A DNA stretch of 64,000 nt, from positions 47,956 through 111,955 of the forward strand of contig CAXAMN010022851.1 in assembly GCA_963970005.1 (NCBI GenBank), read 5' to 3'. This document shows positions 32,142-43,607 of the stretch, piece by piece (position 1 is the stretch's first letter; each line of letters starts with the position of its first letter). The notes under the pieces are model-generated. The model did not search any database and had not been told where the DNA came from. It worked only from the letters and a program-made list of their open reading frames with translations. The DNA is from Durusdinium trenchii (taxonomy: Eukaryota; Sar; Dinophyceae; Suessiales; Symbiodiniaceae). The position numbers and the translations under genes were made by a program.

Positions 32142-32507
32142 TTGAGATCTATTTTTGGTTGCCGAATGGCTGTGAACGAAAAGTCACAACGTCGGTGTCC
32201 GTTTGTGAAGGTAAAGAGCCCCTTGGGGTGGCATCCCCGAACTCTTCAGTGGATGTACCAGGTACTGAGCTTTACACTCAGAAAGAGGCGCAAAAAGAGC
32301 TGGTTTTATCCCACGGATCTTCTCAAGGATGGCGCAAACCTCTCTGAGAGCCGCTTCACCTATACAGACAGGAGCTCGAGTGATTTTCATGGCGTTTGCG
32401 ATTGGGAGTGGTTTCAGGAAGCTGCTCTTAATGAGATCACATTGGGTCTGCCATACCCCGAATGTGCCTTCGACTGGCAGAATCTGCCAGTCTGCACGAC
32501 TGTGTGA
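32142..32507 (+). CDS. Ambiguous long open frame, unknown
   Basis: A 121-codon plus frame (CRMAVNEKSQRRCPFVKVKS, LSFTLRKRRKKSWFYPTDLL) is protein-like. However, a second plus frame and a 138-codon minus frame (32184-32600) are open over the same bases. Codon bias does not decide. It may be an old transposon remnant. Confidence 0.3.
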   Translation: MRSIFGCRMAVNEKSQRRCPFVKVKSPLGWHPRTLQWMYQVLSFTLRKRRKKSWFYPTDLLKDGANLSESRFTYTDRSSSDFHGVCDWEWFQEAALNEITLGLPYPECAFDWQNLPVCTTV

Positions 32508-32665
32508 CGGAGAGTAGTAGCTCGTGCGGGGGTATAAGACGTAGGACGTAGAGTGGGTCATTTGACTTCCCTTGACAGTTCTATTGACATGTATTAACAT
32601 GTGGTACTCATTGTGACAGTACCAAAGAGTCTTTATTTGACTGTTGTATTGACCCTACCAAAGAG

Positions 32666-32790
32666 TTACACGTAACCACCCTTCTCCGAACCGTGGTTCT
32701 TCTCGTGCCACTCGATCAACTGCGCAGGAGCGACGGTGCAGTGAGGCGAGCGGAACGGTGCAGGGGCACCGAATCGGCTTCCCTTTGGAG
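32666..32790 (-). CDS. Minus-strand exon candidate
   Basis: Reads GAPAPFRSPHCTVAPAQLIE then WHEKNHGSEKGGYV with strong G/C third positions; the frame ends TAA at 32666-32668, or is spliced at GTGTAA. Confidence 0.5.
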
Positions 32791-32799
32791 AATCGACTC

Positions 32800-33814
32800 G
32801 GGGCACCGTTGCAGAGTCCAGAGATCCGAACACCGTACAATTCAGTGGTCCAACCACTGGTGCACCTATGCTATCCTATGCTGCCTATGCTATTGCTTGT
32901 TCACAAGTACCATGCACTGTGGGTTTGCTTCTTCTATTGCTTTGCTTGTTTGTTGCTTGGTTGGAAAGTGGACTGCCTCCAGATGTACTAACAGTGTCAA
33001 AACGAAGCCAAGCCTAAAGGGACTCGTGCAACTTTCTTGCCTTTTTGACGAAGGGTGCGTTTATCATCGTTTATCAAGTTCATGGCAGATTTGGCAGAAC
33101 TTGCCGTTCATGCCCTGACAAGCAGCTCACATCAAGATTTCTTTCATCCACATGTGGCTCCCCTTTTCATCCAGAGAGAAGATCATTTTAGGTCAATCTT
33201 TTGAGGGATCAAACATTCAGAGCTGAAGTCATGAGGGGCTCCTTAAGTCCAAAAGAAATTCAGACCTTCTCTCGAATGTTACTTTGTAGTGCAGAGTTCT
33301 TTTCTCGCAAAAAGACATCCCAGATAAGCATCCTGACTTAAGCATGGTCGGAAACTGATTGGCGGCAAGACACCCCGTGTGTGAATTGAATGGCACGATC
33401 AACAAGTAGATTATGTTTTGTCAAAGCTCTACTAATGACTGGTTATAGATGTGTCGCGTTTCCTTTGACCACTCAGGACTCAGGTATGATGTGAGACTGT
33501 CTAGGAACTAGACCACAGTGGCCCCTAGGTTTGCCGCTGTCCTTGCCCTTTCTGTTCTTGGCAGGAGGGTGGTCTTAGGTGAAGAGGCAGACGAGCTGTG
33601 GAATACCTACAGACATATGGTGCCCCAGCTGAAGTTGCGGTCATAGAGTTTGGGACAAGTTGCAGTGTGCAGAAATGGCAAAAGGAAACGACACAGTTTG
33701 CTTTGCTGTGTGATTGATATACCTTGGTAGGCTGTCATGCCGGTGTTGATGGTGACACGCTTTGAGGGTCAAGGCAGAGACAGCCTCGGTTTAGCGTGGC
33801 ACATGCATACACGC
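32800..33814. other. No supported gene
   Basis: No frame of note between about 33120 and 33815. Confidence 0.55.
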
Positions 33815-33985
33815 TACCGTACCATACCATACCATACCATACTATATACCATCATACCATACTATATATAAGTATATATACACCATACCATACCATAGCA
33901 TACCATTCCATACCATATACCAGGTATACCATATACCATACCAAACTTTAAACCAAACCAAACCAAGCCATACCATACAATGCAT
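33815..33985. repeat. (CATAC)n-type microsatellite
   Basis: ACCATACCATACCATACC with TATA and CCAAA variants over about 170 bp. Confidence 0.9.
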
Positions 33986-34537
33986 ACAGGTTCGGTTGAA
34001 GCGAACCCTGGGGTTCTTGACCGACTTCCAGAAACATCGATTCAAGGACAGCAGGTCAGTTTGTCTTGCAGCACAGCCCCACCTTTTGGAATTTGGTGCA
34101 GCTTTTGTTGCTTTTCCTCTTGCAGCAATTCGGGGGGGCCGCAATGGTAACCCATGCGCAAGGGCTTTTCCAGGTGAAAACACCCTTGCTGCAAAACTTA
34201 TATATGTCAGCTCTCCGGCCGCGTGGGATCTGTTTTAGGGGCCGAAGCTTGTTTTGGTTGAGGCAATGGTTTGTCTAAACAAGGGTATGTGACAAGATCG
34301 CCTTCGGTCGTGGGTACCCAGACACACTGTGAATATCTTGGACGTATCACCACCAAATCCGGTCGAGTGCTGCGGGTTCTGTGCTTCACCAGCTTTCCAG
34401 GCATCCTCTCAAGGAAATCGCTGGGCTCATGAGGTCCCTCACTTCAAGAAGTGCTGCCTGCTTCCCACTAACCTCTCATGGAGAGTCGTTGGTACTGATG
34501 CACCGCATGCAGCGCGTCTTGGGCACCGTTGGCACTG

Positions 34538-34645
34538 CCATCGCCTGATGAGGCGATGTACGAAGTCAATGAGCAGGTGGTCCACGAAGTCAACAAGTGG
34601 AGGGAGAAGGACGTGGGCCCTGCCGAAGAAGGGACCGGTCCATAG
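34538..34645 (+). CDS. Exon candidate, C-terminal
   Basis: Reads SPDEAMYEVNEQVVHEVNKW then REKDVGPAEEGTGP and TAG 34643. G/C-ending codons. Just upstream a different frame (VLMHRMQRVLGTVGTAIA) looks coding and stops at the junction, suggesting an indel or short intron. Confidence 0.5.
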   Translation, partial: PSPDEAMYEVNEQVVHEVNKWREKDVGPAEEGTGP

Positions 34646-35571
34646 GACATGATGGCGTTTTTTTCTTTTGTTCTATTTTCTCGCCAACTAGGGGTTCTTA
34701 CGGTAAAGTGTTTGGGGTCTGGGATAGTTGAAGCTTTCTAGGTTTATCACGAGGTGCTGGGCCGGGGCCTAGCAAAACACCAGTGGATGCTTGAGGCAAG
34801 TCATGCATCTCCTCATGAGTCCCAAGTTTCCTTAATTCTCCAATTATTATAACAACATCTTCTGTGGTCTTCGCATATTCACTTGTGCATCCCCTGAAGA
34901 ACATTTTTCACTATGCGCCAGTTTTTTTTGCAGGGTCACCTGGGAGTCTCTGTAGAAGAGAACGTCATTGGTTTCCGGATCGGTCATGTTGCTGACTCAA
35001 ACATCTGCTGCGCCTGCGGCTGTCTTGGATCAAGTAAACTCACAACTCAACTCGCGCCAGTTACAGTAAGACCACTATCCGCTGAAGGACCGACGCTCTT
35101 TTTGGGGGAATGAGGGCCTGGGGGGGGTGGCTACAGGCTTGGGATCGTTCATCCGGGCTAAGCTCCAGAGTTTTGGCCTGATCTTTCAACCAGTGGAATG
35201 CCAAAAACACTGGGGTCCCCTTGTCGTTTTTGAGAACACTCCACCACAAGACTCACATCAGTTGGGGATTGGGAAGACTCTCGGGCGTGTAGACGGGCAT
35301 GTTTGTCGACAACGGCCTTCTCTGAGAGGAATCTCCGGCGATTTGGAGAATTCTTAAGCTTCAGCTATTATTACATAACTGGATTCTTATTGGACCAGCC
35401 GATGGGCAGGGGATGGCTGCATTCTCCAAGCTGGGCAGAGGAGCAAAGCAAACATCAAGTCCGGTTGCAGTACCAGGTGATTATGACTTTAGGAACGTCC
35501 AGGTTGCAGTCCGCAGTTCTTCTTAGGGACGCGGACTCCTGGATTGAGACGACGTGCGCGACTGTCCGCAG
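34646..35571. other. No supported gene
   Basis: No biased frame seen. Confidence 0.45.
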
Positions 35572-35660
35572 AGGACAATTCTCCAACAGCGCTCGAGATC
35601 GGACGTTTTACTAGCCCGCGGGCCTGGCCGGTTGGGGCTATGTGTGAGGTTCCAAACCGC
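35572..35660 (+). CDS. Exon candidate
   Basis: After GTCCGCAG the frame reads EDNSPTALEIGRFTSPRAWP then VGAMCEVPN. A second frame is open, moderate support only. Confidence 0.35.
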
Positions 35661-35950
35661 TGCGTCTGTCAGGATCTTTGGAGACCCCAACGGTCTTGGA
35701 GATCGGTCCTATTTCCACTGACTGGTAGATAACCTTTTCTACGTCTGTTTTGCCTTGCTTAATATCATGAAAAGGAGCAGTCTTGATGTTGCTGGTAGCC
35801 GCTGGTAGCGACCGAAGAGATCCGTTTAATCTAGGCCGAATCTAGGCTCTGATTTCTACTTCCTGCAGAGCCCAGGGAACAGAACGCACTCTGACCAAGG
35901 TTAGATGGGGCAGGGCTGGTGGCTTCAGGACACGGCATAAGCTAGGACAG

Positions 35951-36001
35951 CACAGTACCCAACACCTCACAGTACCCAACACCTCACAGTACCCAACACC
36001 T
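35951..36001. repeat. 17-bp tandem repeat, 3 copies
   Basis: CACAGTACCCAACACCT three times, exact. Confidence 0.9.
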
Positions 36002-36143
36002 ATGGAACAAAATCTCTGATCACCTCTTCCAGTCTTTCTTTGCATACCACCATAGCCCTGTTCACAGAGAAGATTCTAAGAAGGCCCACACGTCGGACAT
36101 TTTCCCGTGGGTTTGGGTGCCAAACCCCAGGTGATCCATCTAC

Positions 36144-36197
36144 CGTGTAGCCATGCAATCCATGTTGAAGGTGGGCTCGGCCGGGAACAGGGCGCTA
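36144..36197 (-). CDS. 54-bp minus-strand exon candidate
   Basis: On the minus strand it sits between CCTCTAG and CACG|GTAGAT and encodes SALFPAEPTFNMDCMATR. Both splice sites and codon bias fit, but the block is short. Confidence 0.35.
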
Positions 36198-36727
36198 CTA
36201 GAGGTTTTTTGACTGTTGAGTTGGGTGGAGGAAAAAGATGGTCCCCCTGGTGAAGAGGCACCCCACGTTTTAACTTCAGAGACACTGGTGCTTCAGTAAA
36301 TCCATGGCAGACCGAAACGTGAGTTTCATGGTGAGGATGAGAGTTTGACACATAACCATGCTCGCTTTTCTTATATAAATCCAATTATGTGCAGACTAAG
36401 TTATGAGACTGATTTTGCTGAGTTCTTTTGGCCTCGTCTCCGGCCGCGCCCCCGGAAACAAAGGTACCCTTTGGGCGGGACTGGATCGATGCGTTTTGCT
36501 GATCATGGACCTGCCTGTTTCGTCTTGACAAGCCCCAAATCTGCGTTGGTTGGAGTGACAGTTGGCTGCAGGCTCCTCTCAGCTGCCTGCCCAAGAGCCT
36601 TGGGCAGCAAGAGCTCAAAGGATTGTTGCGGTGGGATCTCTCGTTGGGTCACTTCCTAAGGTATAATCCTCGAATCTTGGAGGTCTTGTTTACAGGTTGA
36701 ATGATCTCAATGCAATTACATTTGCTT
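36198..36727. other. No firmly supported gene
   Basis: A plus frame at 36430-36659 is open with some codon bias, but three frames compete. Confidence 0.35.
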
Positions 36728-36853
36728 GGCCATCCGCTGAAACGGGCTGTAAGGAGCAAGCCTTCCTCCAGCAACCTCATGGTGGTTCTGATTCTCACAG
36801 CCTTCTGTGCTATTGCCCCCTTGGCAACATTTCGATGGCAATTTGGTGCATGA
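36728..36853 (+). CDS. Exon candidate with membrane segment, C-terminal
   Basis: KRAVRSKPSSSNLMVVLILT then AFCAIAPLATFRWQFGA and TGA. Basic residues precede a hydrophobic stretch, as in a C-terminal membrane anchor. A longer overlapping frame (72 codons from 36697) is the competitor. Confidence 0.4.
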   Translation, partial: GHPLKRAVRSKPSSSNLMVVLILTAFCAIAPLATFRWQFGA

Positions 36854-37088
36854 TCGCTCAGCCGTATGGATTTGATCGCATCAATTTATTTAGTTTCAAG
36901 AGCAGCTTGCGATGAGAAGAGGAGATAAGATGTTGAGCTGGCCAATCAACAGAACCATCCATTCAAAGTCCAATTAACCTCATACAGGAGGTTAATTTGA
37001 CTGGCAAACTGTTGCACACTGAGACAACTGTTGCTCGATTGAAACACCCTCAGATCACCCGTCGTTTCACTCAGCTCATCAGGTACCT

Positions 37089-37245
37089 TTGGACCTCACG
37101 CAGCTCATCTTCACCTGCCTTGGGGCCTTTTGTTACTACATCGTGCGCCTGGGGTCGCCGTACTTGCTACGCAGGTCGACGCTGGGAATCGGGAGCGTCT
37201 GGGGGGGAGCGTCTTGGACTCCAATTGGGACAGGATGGGGCACGA
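37089..37245 (+). CDS. Exon candidate with membrane segment
   Basis: DLTQLIFTCLGAFCYYIVRL then GSPYLLRRSTLGIGSV: a plausible transmembrane helix followed by positive residues. Third-position G/C is high. Could continue the gene of the previous candidate. Confidence 0.4.
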
Positions 37246-38252
37246 AACAATCAAGCTTGGCCGTTTCCCAGGAGGTTTTCTTGGTTTCGGTGGGGAGAAG
37301 AGTGCAAACCTGTGGCCGTAGAGGTGCAGCAACTTCAGCGGAGAGGTACAGCAACTTCAGCGCTCGATGGCAGTGCCCATCTCTGGTGGCTTGAGCTTCG
37401 AAGTTCCGGAAGAGAGGGGCTATGGGTGGGGAAGAAATGCAATTGGAAGGCTGCATTCGGGTTGGACATGAGGCCTATCAACTTCTTGATGATGTTCATT
37501 CGAAGGCCAGAGGTTCATAGGGCTTTGAGATAGAACATGCGTGTTGCGAGTACTCAACGTCCATGACTGGTGGGACATGGACATGGAGCTCGGCTTGGAA
37601 GGTTGTTAGGTTTATCGAAAAATCTAGGGACCAAATCATCTGTGTGAGCTATCCTGCGTCCTAGCTAGGAACGAACCAGTCGCCCTTACTTAATGAAGTA
37701 GGTGCCTAATTAATTAAGTTCAACTAAGCAAGGATGCAGGGCCACGGGCTAAAAAAGGTGCGCTCAAGGTCAAATAAGGTTGATTTTCAAGATATACAGA
37801 GCAGAAGTTTTTTTTGCTGAACGAACGTGATGCCTGCTTGCCACGAAGAGCAAGGGGAGATCCTCCCAAGTCATCCCAAGTCCAAACGTGATGCCCCTCA
37901 TAACTTTTGTTCAGCAGTTTCTTTGGCATCATACTTCTACTGTCTTCTACTCATAACCAACATTCACTTAAGACCGGTCAGGAACTTCTGTTGACTTGGC
38001 TTGTCAAGAATCCCCCACCACTGACAGAACCACTATCCACTGTTCCATCCTGGTGGGGAGATGCAACCATTTATATAGTCACCCTTTGAAACTCAAAAGC
38101 ACGAACTGCTGGTCCCCCAACACCCCAGACGTCGTGAGGCAAAAAGCTGAAGACGTCTCTCCCAGAGGCCGAGTTACGCTTCCGGTTTCGCCGTACCGCG
38201 TCGCACGGCGCGACCTGCGCGTCGTCTCCGCGGTTGATGCGGTTGGACATGG
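37246..38252. other. No supported gene
   Basis: Nothing convincing; contains a TTAATTAATTAAG spot near 37708. Confidence 0.45.
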
Positions 38253-38454
38253 TTGGCCATGCAGGGAGGACTTCTGCTATCCATGTTGGGCATGGTCATG
38301 GACACCATGAAGGAACAGACAGGACATGAAGGAACAGACCGCCGCGGGGACAGCCGCGCAGGAGAAGGGTTACCACGCCCCGGAGTCCCGCGAGGCGGCG
38401 GAGTTTTGCGGGGATGGAAAGGGGATGAAAGGTTGGGCGAGGTGGTCTTTTTAA
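38253..38454 (+). pseudogene. Exon candidate broken by a 19-bp tandem duplication
   Basis: The frame from 38253 reads LLSMLGMVMDTMKEQ. The bases ATGAAGGAACAGAC then recur 19 bp later (38307 and 38326). The second copy opens a different, strongly biased frame, MKEQTAAGTAAQEKGYHAPE then SREAAEFCGDGKG. A 19-bp duplication would explain the switch. It may be a real allele or an assembly error. Confidence 0.4.
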
Positions 38455-38768
38455 TGGTTGTGAGTGGCCCAAGGACGAGACATCTCTGGTTTTTTGCAGG
38501 GGGTGTATGGGTTGACCACCAATATCAATGAAAGGCGAACCGATCCAAGTTCCAATGAAACCGATCTCTACTGGTGCCAGTCTGGTCCTTCCGTGTAGGG
38601 CGGACACGGACACTAACCTCCTCAGTCTTTTTGCATGCTTCTCGACTCAACATTTCAAGAGTGAGGTTAGTCGAAGACTCTACATTCTGGTCCTGCTTCT
38701 GCCAGCATGTTCTGTTTCTTTTTCTCTCTCTTTTAAAGGGTACCTTCTTTCCTTGCAATTCTCCTCAG

Positions 38769-38915
38769 GTTCGGAAGCGTCGCCCCGCAGCTCCTACCAG
38801 GCCGAGACCCTCGGCTGTGTTCTTTTCGCACGGTGGGGCGATGCTGGAATTTCAACATCTGACCACCTTGTTTGGACCTTGGAAAGTGTGGAAAACCTTC
38901 ACATACCTTCACTGA
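38769..38915 (+). CDS. Exon candidate
   Basis: Begins right after a strong pyrimidine tract and CTCAG. Reads VRKRRPAAPTRPRPSAVFFS then HGGAMLEFQHLTTLFGPWK. Good codon bias in the first 35 codons; the 3' end is unclear. Confidence 0.5.
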   Translation, partial: VRKRRPAAPTRPRPSAVFFSHGGAMLEFQHLTTLFGPWKVWKTFTYLH

Positions 38916-40105
38916 AGTGTGGAAAGGCCATGAGTGCCATGAGGCTCCTCCTCAGATCCAGTGCAGGGGTTTGGACCCCGCAGAGGTAGGCCTCCAAACT
39001 TCGATGTGTTCTGCTGTTCTTCGATGCCTTCCTTCTTGAAGTTCTCACTAGTAGCAAGAAGCTACTAGGTGGAGGCCTCTTCGCCTTCTGCAGCATAGTC
39101 ATCGCAGTGTGTGCGCGTGTGCGTATGTGTTTGCAGACCCCCCACCGGTACGATGAGCTTTCAAGGCGAAACCAGCAAAAGGCGATTCACGACTTATGGT
39201 ACGACAAAGCAAGGAAACCAGGAAGATCACTTTCTGTAGCGTTCCTCAGGTTCATATCGATGTTCACTAGTTAATTTCTGGTCCGATGCCTGCTGTTGGT
39301 ATGTGCTGTTTGATATGACCCACCTCATGTACTCGAATCTATAGAAGAGCAGAGCCAAGTCTGAGACTGCAATGGACATGCCCAGGGCTCAAAGGCCCTT
39401 CAGCTGGCTGTAGACTACAGAGAAACACAGGGCATCGACAAGAGAACATCCGAATCTAGATTGGTCGAGGTGCCCTTGCTTTTTGCAGGGCATGTTCCTC
39501 ATCTTGTCGGGTCGGATTTGGTCAGGAAGCAGCAGCAAAGCCCCAGGGGTGCTCATGTCGACGCACGCGCGCTGCCTGCCACGGTCCGGACCCAAATCGG
39601 GTTCTTGGGGTTGCAGATACTCAGGGCAGACAGTCCTGGAAGGCGATATCAAGCACACCAGGAACAACGTGGAAGAACGAAAACTTTCTCCATCCCGATC
39701 ATCCTCACCCTTGCGAACCAAACACAAGACCTGGGACACTGGCCTGTTGATCATTTGCAGGGGATCTAGTTTTCATCGGAGGAATTCCGATCAGAAGCCA
39801 CCGCACATGCTCCCAGGAAGGTGGAGCAGTGACCCGTTCGCGGGGTTCGGGGCGTCCCATGACCTGTAACAGTCGGCGAGCAAAGGCCTTTACTCTTTTA
39901 GAGAAAGGCCTGCAACTGAACCATCATCCACAGGGCCCAAGGAATATACCGACCGAAAGGCCGAAAGGATTGGCTTTTTTATATGTTTTTTTCAATCAAA
40001 AGTCATGTTTTGGAGCCCTATGTGTATTGCGAGAAGTCGGTGACTTCGTTGTCCAAAGAAGAGTAAGTATAGACAGTATAGATGAGCAGACTTGATCCAA
40101 ATGGG
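38916..40105. other. No firmly supported gene; one dispersed repeat
   Basis: CACTAGTAGCAAGAAGCTAC at about 39047 belongs to the CTACTAG family. Frames at 39461-39869 are open twice over and cannot be resolved. Confidence 0.35.
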
Positions 40106-40399
40106 TCACTGGGCCACGAGGTGCTGTGGGATTGAGTCATATATATCTTCGTCGGGAGCAAACCTACCTAGACAGAGCTGACAGAGGACCCTAACCACTT
40201 GCAAAAGTCTCCACGGGACATGAGTTTTTGACAAGACAGTCTTTTTTGCCGCTGAACGCAAGCGCTGTACGCGTGCGGGCAGGTTCCGATTGTACCGCCA
40301 AGCTTCAAGGGAGAGTCCTTGGAGGAAGAGGTTCAGGATTGGCCGATGCATCAGGGCTTGGTGGCAGAGCATGAGAGAGAAGGATGTCTTTTTGTTCAT
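40106..40399 (-). CDS. Minus-strand open frame, 97 codons
   Basis: SFSLMLCHQALMHRPILNLF, LQGLSLEAWRYNRNLPARVQ and RLRSAAKKTVLSKTHVPWRL look protein-like and helical. G/C third positions are slightly above half. It could be an exon or a transposon relic. Confidence 0.35.
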   Translation of the reverse strand: MNKKTSFSLMLCHQALMHRPILNLFLQGLSLEAWRYNRNLPARVQRLRSAAKKTVLSKTHVPWRLLQVVRVLCQLCLGRFAPDEDIYDSIPQHLVAQ

Positions 40400-40966
40400 T
40401 TGAGAAGTTCAGGGTTCAGGGCTTGGTCTTCGCCACAGAAAAAAAATTGCTGAACACCTGCGGCTTCGCGGTACGAGTCAGCACAAAGACAAATGACCGA
40501 AATGGCTGCGGGCTGTAGGAGCATACCCTGAAGGGTTGACCTCCCAAGGCCCGGTTGACCTCACTAGGCCTAAGGCCAGTTGTTGGGTCAATGGGACCTG
40601 TTCCTTTTCAAGTCGACCGGTCAACCTGTTGCTTTTCATCCGTTTGGACTGCCATTTAGAGCTCTTTGAACCTGTCGACAGGAGCTCCTCACGCAAATCA
40701 TGCCCGAGACCCAAGTGCCAAATCGGCAGAGCGTAAGCGTCGGCGCATGCGGGCAGAGCATGTGTGTTTGGGGAGAAGAAGCACATGTGCTGTGACTCAG
40801 ACTTCTGATAGGCAGGCTCGGCATAGAGCCATGCAGCGGACAAAGAACACCAGACATCCGGAGAACGCGTGGACTCTGGGATCGCTGGAACCGGACTGTC
40901 GTTCTTTCAGGTTCAGGTTCGATCTCTTCGTTCACTTGGTCCAAAAGACCTTTTCTAAGAGATCCC

Positions 40967-41130
40967 ATGTTCCGCGGGGGGCGAGACATCTTCGGCCCCC
41001 GTGCGACTCCCTCAGGCCCACGGCGGCCAGTCAACGAGGGGTCGACTGCCTGGCGGAGGCGAGAGGAGGGTCGGAGGGTCCGTTGGATGGAGAAGAACAT
41101 GGGGCAGCTGATGAAGGCATTTTCTTGGTC
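40967..41130 (+). CDS. Exon candidate, Arg-rich
   Basis: MFRGGRDIFGPRATPSGPRR, PVNEGSTAWRRREEGRRVRW and MEKNMGQLMKAF. This frame has the best third-position bias of the three open here. Confidence 0.5.
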
Positions 41131-42094
41131 TATAAGTGATTGGTCCAAAGATGGATGATTCTAGTTCAACATGGGGCCAGTTTGGGCTGATTGCATTTCC
41201 AAAGTGGTCATAGTCCGGCCATTTGGCTGATTTTGGTTTCTCAACTTGGTGCCCACCAACTCCTTGGGCCCTTGGTGGTGCGAAAATCCTAGACCTGAAG
41301 AGGAGGACATCCACAGGTCTTTGTTTGTTGTCCTCGGCACCCGGGGCACTTTTTGGAGGCTCTTTGTTTTTCCTTTTGATGAGATGATTGTGATTGACAT
41401 CCTGAGCATCACTGTCTTGGATCCAAAGCACATTGAAACACCTCATTCGCCAGGCCATCCGTGTGATGCTGGCGAGCAGCCTTCCAGAGGCGGAAGGGTT
41501 AGGGCGGTTAGATGACACCTTCCGGCAGTCGTTCGTCGTTTTGCACGACCCGTTGCGGGCCTTCCTTTTCGAGTACACACATGTATATATAAATGCTCTA
41601 TAGATATTGTAGATCATGGGATGAGACTGGAGACACCCAGAAGAAGAGACTCATTTCCTCCAGACTTGGAGACCTGTCCAATTCCATGTTCGTTCCGAGG
41701 TGTGTGCGACAGGTGTTCTTCCGCCTTCTGTTTCAGAAGACCACCATATTTGACTCATGTTCTTTCTGCCGATGGACTTGTTTTGTGCACTTTTGGAAAC
41801 ATGGCACTCATCAGGGATGCCACATTCGAAAGGATTTGATGTTCCTACTTTTCTACAGAGACAGGATCACCTCGTTTTCCACATCTCTGAACCTTCTAGG
41901 CACCTCAGGCTTTCGGAGGACGTTGCGTGTTCGTCTATGTGTTCATCTTGCAGCGCTTTGGATTATGAGAGAAACGGTCTTTTGGATGGTCTCCCTGGGT
42001 CCTCCCAAGTTTGGGACTAATTCTCCATATAGAGTCCAACCAACGGGGTCCACTCCAACCGTTTTCACCCCGGTGAAGGGTTTCCACGCCGCAG
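41131..42094. other. No firmly supported gene
   Basis: The 237-codon plus frame 41593-42306 has weak codon bias and runs out of frame over the next exon, so I do not accept it. Confidence 0.4.
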
Positions 42095-42205
42095 GTGGAA
42101 GTGCTGGGCTTTGCCAGCAGCGACCTCTCCCGGGGCCGTGCGAATGGCGTGGCGGTGCCCGACGTGGACGTGGTGCCTCGCACCGACATCGGTGGCGAAC
42201 CGCAG
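42095..42205 (+). CDS. Exon candidate
   Basis: After GCCGCAG it reads VEVLGFASSDLSRGRANGVA then VPDVDVVPRTDIGGEPQ, nearly all G/C-ending codons. One of the clearest coding blocks. Product unknown. Confidence 0.65.
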
Positions 42206-42360
42206 GGCGGTTGGAGCGTGAAACAGGGTGGACAGGGGTCGCGTGGTGGAAAAAGGAGAAACACCGGTGGAGTCCCTGGGATTTCCTGGAGTCTTTCTTG
42301 GTGTGAAGGGTGGTGTGGGTAGCGTGCTTTGAAGTCGCTCGCGCCACGGCCGCTGTTCAG

Positions 42361-42492
42361 GTCATCAACGTCCGCCCCGACTGCGTGACCTCCAAGCTGC
42401 CTCCCAAACAGTCAGCAGATCGTATGATGCAGAAATGGGCGCCACTTGATGCAAAGAGGATTTTTATGTGGGATGAGGTGAAGAGATGGTGA
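42361..42492 (+). CDS. Exon candidate
   Basis: After GTTCAG it reads VINVRPDCVTSKLPPKQSAD then RMMQKWAPLDAKR, stop 42490. Probably the next exon of the same gene as 42095-42205. Confidence 0.6.
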   Translation, partial: VINVRPDCVTSKLPPKQSADRMMQKWAPLDAKRIFMWDEVKRW

Positions 42493-42521
42493 AGAGGGCG
42501 AAACCACATGGTAGCGTAGGC

Positions 42522-42627
42522 AAGTCACGTAGACTGTTGATCAATAAACCCTCTCTAACAGAATGAGTAACTGTATCTCCATATGGGAGGAGTCATTGAT
42601 CAACAGTCTTACTCAGAGTAAGTGACT
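42522..42627. mobile_element. MITE-like foldback element
   Basis: Perfect 15-bp inverted repeats AGACTGTTGATCAAT (42531-42545) and ATTGATCAACAGTCT (42595-42609) with a 49-bp spacer. Outer AGTCAC (42523) and GTGACT (near 42622) extend the symmetry imperfectly. No coding capacity. Clear target duplications were not found. Confidence 0.5.
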
Positions 42628-43607
42628 GCTGCGACCGGAGGCTAGGGTGGACTCCCTTCCGCCCGGTCCCTCCCAGAAACGGCCAATTCCGTCTTCACTG
42701 GGTCAAAAGGGTCTGTGGCCGGGTTTCCCGGCAGAAACCGAGCCTGATGGGAGATCGGTGTTAGCAGGGACTGATGGGTCCGTGGTCTTCAGGGACTTGG
42801 CGACGACAGATCTATGCGAGCCACGTAGCAGCCGTGGATGGGTCACAATTGACAGTGCCATGTTTGAGGGCATGAACACCCATGTACAAAAAGTGAACTA
42901 TACGGTGTTCAGAGGAGTACTGTATATGCCGTGCCCCAAAACCACACACAACATGGCGAGAACCATGGGAAATCCTTGCCATGGCTTGAACGTACAGTAT
43001 TGTGATTCAGCAGACAACGTCCCAAGGCCAAGGTGGAATCATGATTCACTTACAAACATGGGAAACTTGCTTATTAGAAGGAGCTCATTTTCTTTTTCAA
43101 CTTCTGCTTCCAGTGCTTGAACTCTCCAGACTAAGCAGGATCAAAAGCAGAAGGTGCTTCAAATTCGGTTCGGTTTTCAGTCCCATACGGCCACGTTTTC
43201 GAAGTCTCATCATCCAGGCTGCGTGTCTGCGCAGATCGTCTGGTGGTGTGAACCCCAGATGCAGGTGACGGACCGAACCATCCAGGTTTCGGGTGGCCTA
43301 AGCCACCAGAAGGGATCACGGAGCATATCTTTGTGTCAACCGTGTAAAGTGTAAACGATGGTAGATGCATGATACGAAGATAATTCATATGCAAAAGTCG
43401 CTGGAGTTGGGATGGCCCATTTACACTCCCCCAAACCTACATGGCCGAGGGGCACGGAGAACCAGTCAGTCTGCCTTTCTTTTCGCGCCAGAGTGGGATG
43501 CAAGGACTCTTCCCAGGCCAGAACATACTTGAGCATTGACTATATTGACTGAACTAGAGAGGATCTTCACTTCCCAGTATTTCTTTGGTTTTCACCTGCA
43601 CATCCAG
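42628..43607. other. No firmly supported gene
   Basis: A frame at 42730-42890 (GTDGSVVFRDLATTDLCEPR, SSRGWVTIDSAMFEGM) is protein-like but weakly biased. Confidence 0.35.

Noticed and set aside
41593-42306. 237-codon plus frame
   Set aside because: Weak bias, and its second half runs out of frame over the well-supported exon at 42095.
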